From: Heracleum sosnowskyi
Lineage: Eukaryota; Streptophyta; Magnoliopsida; Apiales; Apiaceae
NCBI GenBank assembly: GCA_030848705.1
Contig: CM061238.1
Span: 58,319,133-58,383,132, forward strand
Direction: 5' to 3'
Length of the DNA: 64,000 nucleotides
Numbering within the stretch: position 1 is the stretch's first letter; every line of letters begins with the position of its first letter. This document shows positions 55,111 through 64,000 of the stretch, piece after piece. The notes beneath the pieces were generated by a model. It searched no databases, was not told the DNA's origin, and was given only the letters and a program-made list of their open reading frames with translations. Both the position numbers and the translations under genes were made by a program.

Positions 55111-57360
55111 ATGGCTGAAAATAACCAGGCAGGTTCTAATGCTCAGAAGGTTCAACCAACTTCTGTAAGTCGATATGAGGCAATCAGGGTTCCAATTCTA
55201 AGACCAGTGGAATATCCAATATGGAAGGTGAAGATGACCATGTTTCTGGAAGCCACGGATCCAGAATATCTTGATAGAATCAATGATGGTCCTCATATGC
55301 CAACAAAACTGTCTCCAGTTGTTGCTGGTCAAGAACATAAGAGCGTTCCAAAAGAAAAGAAAGATTTGACTCCTGAAGACATCTCATCAATTGCAAAGGT
55401 TAGACATCTTCTCCATAGTGATTTAGATAATTTTATGTCTAACAGAGTTATTGGCTGCAAAACTGCCAAAGAGATTTGGGATGCTTTAGAAGTCAGATGT
55501 CAAGGAACAAGTGCTATAAAGAAGAACAGGAAGACTATTCTTACACAGGAGTATGAACACTTTGATTCTAGACCTGATGAAACTTTGACTGAGACATATG
55601 ACAGATTCTGCAAACTGTTGAATGATTTATCTCTTGTTGATAAAGAATATGAACTTGAAGAGTCGAATCTCAAATTCCTTCTATCTCTTCCTGAAAGATG
55701 GGATTTGAAGGCAACGACAATAAGAGATAATTATGATCTTGCAGAAACAGATCTCGATGAAATCTATGGTTTGCTTAAAACTCATGAACTTGAAATAGAA
55801 CAAAGAAACAAAAGATCTGGAAAGAAGACAAAATTTGTTGCTCTCAAAGTTGAAGAAAAACTTCTTAAGAAAGAGACATCAAAGAAGAAAGCTAAAGGAA
55901 AGGCTTTGGTCATAAACTCTGAAAGTGAGTCATCAAACACTGATGATGACTCAAACACTGATGTTTCTTCTGAATATGAGGATGATGAAGAACAAATGAT
56001 GCAAATGGCTGCTTTGATGGTGAATACTTTCAAGAAGATGGGTTTCACGAACTTCAAGAAAGGAAAGAGATTCTCAAGGAGAGATTCAAACTCTGAAAGG
56101 AAGAATTTTAGAAAGTTTGACAGAAGAGATATCAAATATGGGAAGAAAGACAAGTCTGAGATCCAGTGCTACAAGTGTAAAGAGATGGGTCACTATGCTC
56201 CTGAGTGCAAGAAAGGAAAATCTGAAAAAGCACTCATCACTAAAGGAAAAGACTGGGCAGACACTTCAGATTCAGATGAGGATGTCAACTATGCTCTCAT
56301 GGCAACTGTCAAAGAGGAATCTGAATCATCTGAAAATAAGGTACCCCTAACAACTTATGCTTATGATACTGATAATATATCTGAATTGAGAATTTATCTT
56401 AAAAGCATACATGTTAGCTATAGGGATCAGACTTTAGAGAATGAGAGAATTAAATATGAGAATCTTAAGCTTAAAGATAGAAATAAATTTCTTGAAGAAG
56501 AACTTGTTACCATGCAACAAGTTCAAAAGGAAAGAGATGATGTTGTTTATGTGGAACATGAGTTGCTTAAGAAATTTAGGCAATTAGAATCTGATTTGGA
56601 AAAAGAAAGGAAGGTAATTAAAACCTGGACAAACTCTGGTAAGGACACACATCAGGTATTTCAAACAGATACAGTTGGGTTAGGTTACTGTGAGAAAGAT
56701 GAACTTAGGTTTAAAGATAAGGTTAAAGTTAGAACACAACTTAAACCTATGAAATTTGTTCCTGAATCCAGTAAGCAAAATTCCGTACTTGAAAAAGAAG
56801 CTGTTAAGATAGAACCAGTAAAAACTTGTGTTAAACAGGTGAATGTTGGTTTAATGACAGAGAAACAATTCAAGTATAAGCTCAAAGAGGTAAAGTCTGT
56901 TGAAAAACAGAAAGTGTCCAGGAAAAAAAGAAATGGAAAAGTAGGCATTAACAGAAGTAATAATCATTTGCTTATCACTGATGCTCCTAGAAAAACATGT
57001 CATAATTGTGGTAGTTCTAACCATCTTGCAAGTTTTTGCAAAAAAAAACAAAGATATTAATTCTTTACCCTCCATGTCTGGAGTTAAGAATGATTATGTT
57101 ACGGTTAGACCACAGACTTTATGTACTCACTGTGGGAGTACTTGGCATTCTATTTATACTTGTAAGAATTATCATGCCATTTATCACAACTATTATGAGT
57201 TGAAGCCAAATTTGAAATGGTTAAAGTTGATTCTGCAAGTGTAAACTCTGATACTGTTAGCTTAAACTCTGTTGATAAGAATTCCGCTGCAAAAGCTAAC
57301 AATGTTAAGAAAGCCAAAGGATCCAAGCAAGTCTGGATCCTTAGATCTAACTCTTTGTAA
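55111..57360 (+). pseudogene. gag: SireC gag
   Basis: Start chosen at 55111 (MAENNQAGSNAQK); an in-frame ATG 24 bases upstream is less likely. Copia gag domain with YPIWKVKMTMFLEATDPEYL and AKEIWDALEVRCQG, acidic linker (NTDDDSNTDVSSEYEDDEE), first knuckle CYKCKEMGHYAPEC, long coiled coil, second knuckle CHNCGSSNHLASFC, then a slip in an A-run (about 57042-57050) into another frame that holds a third motif CTHCGSTWHSIYTC, and a return slip before about 57225. The end KQVWILRSNSL and stop at 57358-57360 match the WVPK end of the others. Confidence 0.87.
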
Positions 57361-57370
57361 TTGTTTGTGA

Positions 57371-60300
57371 TTGCAGGCCATAAGGGAAAGTACCCTAGTC
57401 TTGGACAGTGGATGTTCAGGACACATGACTGGAAATAAAGCCCTGCTATCAGATTATAAGGAGAAAGCTGGCCCAAAAGTTTCCTATGGAGATGGCAACA
57501 TAGGACGTACTATGGGATATGGCAATATCAATCTTGGAAGTGTCATCATCACCAATGTAGCTCTAGTCCCAGTACTCAAGCATGACTTGCTATCTGTGAG
57601 TCAAATCTGTGACAGAGGTTACCATGTAGATTTTCAACCTGAATATTGTGAGGTTATCAACAAATCTACAGGGAAAGTTGTTCTAGTTGGACACAGACGG
57701 AATAATATCTATGAAGAAAGTTTGGTAACAAACTCTGAAGGAAAAGCTGTGTGTTTGTCTGCAAAAATGTCTAATGAAGAGAGTTGGAAATGGCATAAGA
57801 AGCTCTAAATTTGAACAACATCAATGAGCTAATTCGAAAAGATCTTGTAAGGGGACTTCCAAAGTCAATACTCAACTTAGATCTTCTGTGTGATTCTTGT
57901 CAAAAGGCCAAGCAAAGGAAGTCATCTTTCAAGAGTAAATCTGAATCTTCAGTTGTGGAGCCTTATCATCTTCTTCATGTTGATCTATTCGGTCCAGTAA
58001 ATGTAATGTCACTAGGCAGAAAGAAATATGCTCTAGTCATTGTTGATGAGTATACTAGATACACTTGGGTGTACTTTCTAGTAAAGAAGGATGAAACTGC
58101 CTTAATTCTGATGGAACATGTGAAACTGCTGGACAAAGGATCACAGTTTAAAGTGAGAGTTATCAGGAGTGATAATGGTACTGAATTCAGAAATGCAACA
58201 ATGGAAGAATTTTGCAAAGAAAGAGGAGTGAAGCAAGAATTTTCTGCACCAGGAACTCCACAGCAGAATGGAGTGGTTGAAAGAAAGAACAGAACTTTAA
58301 TCGAAGCTGCCAGAACAATGCTTGACGAAGCAAAATTGCCAACTTATTTCTGGGCAGAAGCTGTTCAAACTGCTTGTTTTACTCAAAATGCAACACTGAT
58401 CAACAGGCATGGGAAAACACCATATGAGATGGTGGAGAATAAGAAACCAAACCTGAAATATTTTCATAATTTTGGGTGCAAATGCTTTGTGTTGAAAACT
58501 CATCCTGAACAGTTGACCATGTTTGATTTAAAAGCAGATGAAGGAATTTTTGTTGGATACCCACTATCAACTATAGCATTCAGAGTTTATAATCTGAGAA
58601 CTAAAGTGATCATGGAATCTATACATGTGTCATTTGATGACAAGAAAATAACTGGAATTGAAGATGAAGAAAATCATGATCAACTACGCTTTGAAAATGA
58701 AGATCTAAACTCTGATGATATAAACTCTGACGAAGCAAATCCAACAAACTCTGATGTAGCATACTCTGATCCTCTACTGGTAAACACTGAGGAAATTTCT
58801 CAGACAGAAGAAAATAGAGAACCAGTTGAGGGGGAGCATGAAGGTACTTCAGTAACATCTCAGAATGATGACTCACATTCAGAAAGTGAGTCAGCTGAAG
58901 AATCTAATACAAACTCTGAAAGTTCAAACACTGAGCAGTCCAACTCAGGGGGAGCCTCAGAGAATGCAGATGGTCAACAAGAAAATCAGGAAAGCATGGA
59001 TCATGGGGGAGGATCTAATAATGATGATAGAAGCCACTTACCTACAGCAAGAAGGTGGACTCAGGCTCATACACCTGATCTGATAATTGGAAATCTAGAT
59101 GCAAGTGTGAAAACAAGAAGTGCCACAACAAATGAATGTTTGTTTCATGCATATTTCAAACAGAGCCTAAGAAAGTGGAAGAAGCTCTTCCAGATGCCAA
59201 CTGGATAACAACTATGCAGGAAGAGTTGAATGAATTTGAAAGAAATGAAGTATGGACACTTGTACCTAGACCTAAAAACAGGTCTATTGTTGGTACAAAG
59301 TGGGTTTTCAGAAACAAGACTGACAGTGAGGGAGTAATTACAAGGAATAAAGCTAGACTTGTGGCAAAAGGGTATTGACTATGATGAAACCTTTGCTCCA
59401 GTTTCAAGATTGGAAGCCATAAGAATTTTTCTAGCATATGCTGCTCACAAGAAGCTCAAAGTCTTTCATATGGATGTTAAGAGTGCTTTTCTCAATGGGA
59501 AACTTGAAGAAGAAGTGTTTGTTGAACAACCACCAGGGTTTGTGGACCCCAAGCATCCAGATTATGTCTACAGGCTTGACAAAGCACTTTATTGACTAAA
59601 GCAGGCACCTAGAGCATGGTATGAAACTCTGGCTCAATTTCTTTTAGAAAGTGGGTTCACTAGAGGTACAATTGATAAAACCTTGTTCTATTTCAACACT
59701 GATAATGATTTGCTCTTAGTTCAAATCTATGTGGATGACATAATTTTTGGGTCTACTAATGACAAACTCTGTAAGAAATTTGCCAAGCTTATGCAGTCCA
59801 GGTATCAAATGAGCATGATGGGAGAGCATAGTTATTTTCTAGGCTTGCAAGTAAAGCAAACAGATGATGGGATTTTTATCAATCAAGCGAAATATACCAG
59901 AAATCTTCTCAAGAAATTTGGTATGCTTGATAGTTCATCTGCAACAACTCATATGGCAACTGCAACAAAGCTAGACAAAGATACAGGAACTTCAGTAGAT
60001 ATGACAAACTACAGAGGCATGATAGGGTCTCTTCTTTATCTGACTACAAGTAGACCAGACATCATGTATGCAACCTGTCTTTGTGCAAGATTTCAGGCAG
60101 ATCCCAAAGAGCCTCATCTAACAGCTGTAAAAAGGATTTTCAAATATCTCAAAGGAACCATAAACTTGGGTTTGTGGTATCCTAGAGAATCAGAGTTTAA
60201 GTTAATTGGTTACTCTGATGCAGATTTTGCAGGCTGTAAGATTGACAGAAAGAGCACAAGTGGAAGCTGTCAATTTCTAGGTGACAGACTGGTTTCTTGG

Positions 60301-60672
60301 TACAACAAGAAACATAAATCAATTTCCACATCCACAGCAGAAGCAGAGTATATTGCTGCTGGTAGCTGTTGTGCACAAATTCTGTGGATGAAGAATCAAT
60401 TGCTGGATTATGGGTTAAGGTACTCTAAAATACCTATTTTCTGTGATAATCAAAGTGCTATTGCTATGACAAGTAACCCAGTACAGCATTCCATGACCAA
60501 GCACATCAGCATAAGGTATCACTTTATCAGGGAACATGTGGAGGAAGGAGATATTGAGCTTCATTTTGTGTCTACAGAACAACAGCTTGCAGATATCTTC
60601 ACCAAGCCTTTGAGTGAAGCTACATTTACAAGACTGATAAATGAACTTGGAATGATCTCTGGTTTCGACTAG
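57371..60672 (+). pseudogene. pol: SireC pol
   Basis: Protease LVLDSGCSGHMTGN; integrase zinc region damaged by a small deletion at about 57806 that removes the second histidine and shifts frame; catalytic core intact (HVDLFGP, RSDNGTEF, NGVVERKNR); acidic NSD-repeat linker; frameshift near 59160; RT start; a deletion of about 14 bp near 59374; MDVKSAFLNGK; nonsense at 59593-59595; YVDDIIFGS; RNase H STSTAEAEYIAAGSCCAQ and ADIFTKPLSE. At least four lesions, so no active enzyme. The domain order is protease, integrase, RT, RNase H, as in copia. Confidence 0.9.
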
Positions 60673-61998
60673 AGATACTGGTTAGACTCAAACTTTATTC
60701 ATCTGTGAAAATTTGCTCATGTTTTTCTGCATATGTTAACTGTCATGCAAATCATGTTGATAAACTCTGGTAGCATACTCTGATGGAAGCATACTCTGTT
60801 GATAAACTCTGATGTTATACTCTGATTGTGTTATTTTCTGAAACATACTGACCGATGAAGAAAATAGTTTGAAGCATGATTCTCAGTAAGTAATCATGAA
60901 TCTTTCTGAGTTATATATAATCTAATCTCAAATGTGTGCAGAAACTTTACACAGCATGATACTGTCTCTATATTTATAGCATCTCTTAGTTTATTGATCC
61001 TATACACTGAGTCTGTATTAGCTGTTTGCATTTTCTCTCATAAATTATAAACGTTAAATGATGTAAGTCTAAACTCTGATAAATAGTTACTGTTAATTCA
61101 CCCCTAAGCAAAAGATGCAAAAATATGCACAAATTCCTCTGAGATCATGTTGTGCCTAGGAAGACCCATGAACTTATTGTATGAAATAAGGGCTAAATTT
61201 TTCAAATTTTTGGTGACTAGTGCCAACCACTGATTACTGGAAAAGATTAAATAAATAAATAAATAAATAAATGAAATTAAAGGGGGTGAAAACAAGTTAA
61301 TACAAATAAATACAGAGTTTAGATAAAATCAGAATATGTTTTATATATGAGAGTTTGGGCAACCAGTTTTTACTGATTTATTTTGTGGATTTTATGCACT
61401 TTGAGATGCTCTCAATATTTATATTCAGTAAACTTTGCTATTCACACACAAATATTCACAACTGTGCATTTTGAGAAAAGAGATTATTAATGAAGGAGGA
61501 GAATTGATAAAAACTGATGAACTGTGTACTCTACGCCGAGGTAATTTATTTTTAATCTCTGATGATTAAAATAAATAAGGGTGTTTCAGACATTTCATAA
61601 TTATTGAGGAACATTATTTTTGGAAAATAGAGAGTATGATTGAAATGGTTTGTTTGAGTTTTTGAAAATGAAGAAAGGTGTCTAGAAAATAGCAGAAATT
61701 AGTGCCTTTTACTGCGCATGCGTGTTGGAAACAACCACGAATTACTGCTGTCAGTTAATACATATGTGCCAACTGTCCCACTCACACATTATTCGAGTAA
61801 GCCTGCTGTGTGTTTTAATGATTAAAACTCTTCAGTTTTAATTCATATTTAATCATTATACACACAACGTTCAAATCTTTTACAGACTTACTCTATTCAC
61901 AACACAGTTTCACTTACACATATTCACAAACACTTTTCTGCATCACTCTTTCGAACACTTTCTCAAAGCATAAACTCTGATTTCTTTGAAATATTCTA
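60673..61998 (+). other. SireC pol-ORF3 spacer
   Basis: 1.3 kb noncoding. AAACTCTGAT-type motifs cluster at 60764-60835 and recur at about 61070. A purine run near 61280 (TTAAAGGGGGTGAAAAC) could be an internal polypurine tract. Confidence 0.6.
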
Positions 61999-64000
61999 AT
62001 GGCAACAACCATGTTTCAGTCTTTTGGTCTCGATTTTGTTCCTAACAACTATGCAGCACCACTATCTACTGAGAACGTCCCAGAGGCGTTTCACTTGTTT
62101 CAAAATTTCCTTGTTCAATCAGATATTGGGCAAGCTTTAGTGGAACCAACAAGGTTATCTGGTACTCAAATCAAAGCCTTCTGGGAAACAGGCGTATATG
62201 ATGATGGAGGTGAATCAGGCACTCCTTCAATTATTTTTGAATTTGTTGATCAAGAGTATGTGGTCACTCCAACCACTGTGAGAGATGCTCTTGGGTGTGA
62301 AGATTTCAATGCATTCACCATTTCTGTTGGTGATTCTGATCTTCAGTGTATGATGAGGGAGATTGGTTACTCTGGGCCTTTGGCAATGACAGGTAATCTG
62401 AAGCGACCGTTCTTGAGGAAGGAGTGGAGTTTCTTCTTCGATTGTATTACAAGGGCGTTCGGAAAGAAGTGCACAAATTGGGATGATATTCCAATCGACA
62501 GTCTACAAATTGGGTATTCTCTTCTCTATGGTACTCATTTTGATTGTGCTAGACTTGTTTTGAATAACATAGGTGAAAAGATGACAGAAAATAGGAATGT
62601 TGTTTATTTTGCTCGTTTCTGTCAATCAATCTTTTCTTTTTGTGTTGATGGGGTTGAGATAGCTGAGGAGGATGTAATTCCCTCATTTAAATTGCATAAG
62701 AGAATATTCTCTGATCTCACAAATAAGGATGTCAAGAAAGGCAATGTTGGTGACTTGATGCTTCCTGCTTCAAGTATCTGTTGGAACTTCAAGGAGAAAG
62801 AAGAGGGCAAACAGACCTGTTTCTGATGCAAATGTGCCTTCTGATGAAACTGAATCTGCTAATGCTAAGAAAAGGAAGCTTGTAGCTGCATATCTGTTTG
62901 GTGGATTGGTTCCTGATTCTACAAATGTTGAAACAGAGGCTGTGATTGAAGATCATTCTGAAAATGCTACTGTGCCTGAGGAAGCCAGAGCAAACACTGA
63001 TAATAATGATGCTGTTCATAATGATTTTCTTGAACCCATCTTGGAGATGGATATTGAAGATTAAGTTGAAGCACATCCCTCTGCAACTCTAGAAGAGTTT
63101 GGCAGTATTAATGAAACAGAGGATGTGGTAGCTGATCAACCTACACTTATCATATATGAGTCACTAGCTACTCATACAGAGATTCTCTCTGTTAATCACC
63201 AGGTAATTGAAAAAGGTGAAGAGGTTGATCAGACAGCAAAGGCTGTAGCTGCAGAAAATATTGTTGAGGAAACTGCAGAGAATAATCTTGAAGCAACTGC
63301 AGAAATTGTTGTTGAAACTACTGCTGTTGATGCTGAAAATGAAGAAAATGCTCAAGACAATATAAACTCTAAGAAGCTCGCAAATGCTGATGTTCCAGAA
63401 ACATTTGCTGAGAACATTCCTCATTCTTCAAATGTTGAACCTTCTGCAAAGTCTGATGATGATCAAGCTGATTCATCTTCTCAAAGACTTTCTGCTCCAT
63501 CAAATCCAAAGGACATTCAGCATGCCACTGAACTTCACTTTCAGAATATGTACTTTTCCAAGTGGTTAGACAAGGATTGCATATTCACTGATCAAAGGGC
63601 TGCTGACTTTGTCACAAAATATGCTAAGTCAATTTCAAATCCTGAGCTTCTTACACATCTTCAGGCAACTATTGTTCAAGTTAAATCTCTTCACAATCGT
63701 TTTGATGACACTCAAAAGTCAGTTACTGGGTTGAGAAATGATGTGGTTGCTCGAGATATGTCACTAAAGCAAGATAAAACTCTGTTGTTTACTCTGGTCA
63801 AAGATCAAGAAATTCTCAAGAACAGATTGAACAAGGTTGAAGACAATCAGACTTTAATGTCTGATAAACTGGATTCTATTGCTGCTTCGTTTGAATTGCT
63901 CACATCAGTATTGATTCCTGATGATGTCAAAAAGGGGGAGAGAGTACTTAAAGATAAATGCAAAAAGTCTCAAACTCTGAGTAGACAGGATGATTCTACT
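61999..64000 (+). pseudogene. SireC third ORF (ORF3), broken and partial
   Basis: Starts MATTMFQSFGLDFVPNNYA. The N-domain matches SireA ORF3 by pattern: IKAFWETGVYDD, DQEYVVTPTTVRDALG, TNWDDIPIDSLQIGYSLLYG, NVVYFARFCQS. A frameshift near 62800 leads into an acidic region starting around a basic patch (AKKRKLV), with a nonsense codon at 63062-63064, then an open frame to the window end with a coiled coil (ILKNRLNKVEDNQTLMSDKL, then DDVKKGERVLKD) that parallels SireA ORF3 (DKVEATLSQM, NKKGEKSKEL). No signal peptide or membrane span. Function unknown. It continues beyond 64000. Confidence 0.8.

Larger units (their letters stand above)
54556..64000 (+). mobile_element. SireC: Sirevirus-like copia element, degenerate, cut by window end
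   Basis: LTR (54556-55047), iMet primer site, gag, pol, 1.3 kb spacer, and a third ORF starting at 61999 and still open at the window edge. The same layout as SireA. More damaged than SireA: gag and pol carry several frameshifts and stops. The 3' LTR lies outside the window. Confidence 0.88.

Overview
The window is nuclear DNA of a flowering plant, most likely a eudicot. It is AT-rich, is built almost entirely of nested LTR retrotransposons and DNA transposons, and holds pieces of one ordinary host gene with plant-type introns. No bacterial operon, rRNA, tRNA or CRISPR array was seen. Species cannot be named from this sequence alone. Element names below (SireA, SireB, SireC, Tekay-A, Tekay-B, Tat-1, CACTA-1) are local labels.

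Layout. 1-676: short-motif repeat and unassigned sequence. 677-5292: a 4.6 kb solo LTR on the minus strand with a 5-bp target duplication. 5373-5480: first exon of a DUF789-family gene on the plus strand. Its next exons (49716-49932, 50015-50180, 50781-50866) lie 44 kb away. Intron 1 carries the whole nest. Tekay-A (7915-48942) is a chromovirus-like Ty3/gypsy element with about 4 kb LTRs. SireB (13290-18243), a Ty1/copia Sirevirus-like element, sits in the start of its gag. Next come a minus-strand piece of a second chromovirus, Tekay-B (18244-20362), and Tat-1 (20363-46839), a Tat-lineage gypsy element inserted in the Tekay-B pol. CACTA-1 (28632-46732) is inserted in the 3' LTR of Tat-1. SireA (33335-46378), a nearly intact 13 kb Sirevirus-like element, is inserted in CACTA-1. 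The joins at about 18243 and 46839 are deletion scars rather than clean insertions.

Right of the nest are the remaining DUF789 exons, a small solo LTR inside intron 3 with a perfect 5-bp duplication, several LTR-like remnants, an AT-rich 438-bp tandem array ending at a Helitron-like terminus, and SireC (54556 to the window end).

The most interesting material is in the three Sirevirus-like elements. Each has gag, then pol, and SireA and SireC also carry a third ORF downstream of pol (1480 aa and intact in SireA). This protein shares an N-terminal domain and a coiled coil between the two elements but shows no envelope features. Each element also carries its own 8-10 nt motif scattered through LTR, untranslated spacers and disordered coding linkers. 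Where I checked it in SireA the motif is read in different frames, which points to a nucleic-acid-level role or expansion mechanism. In all three elements gag stops shortly after a conserved WVPK-like end, and pol begins just after a T-rich stretch ending in GCAG, in another frame.
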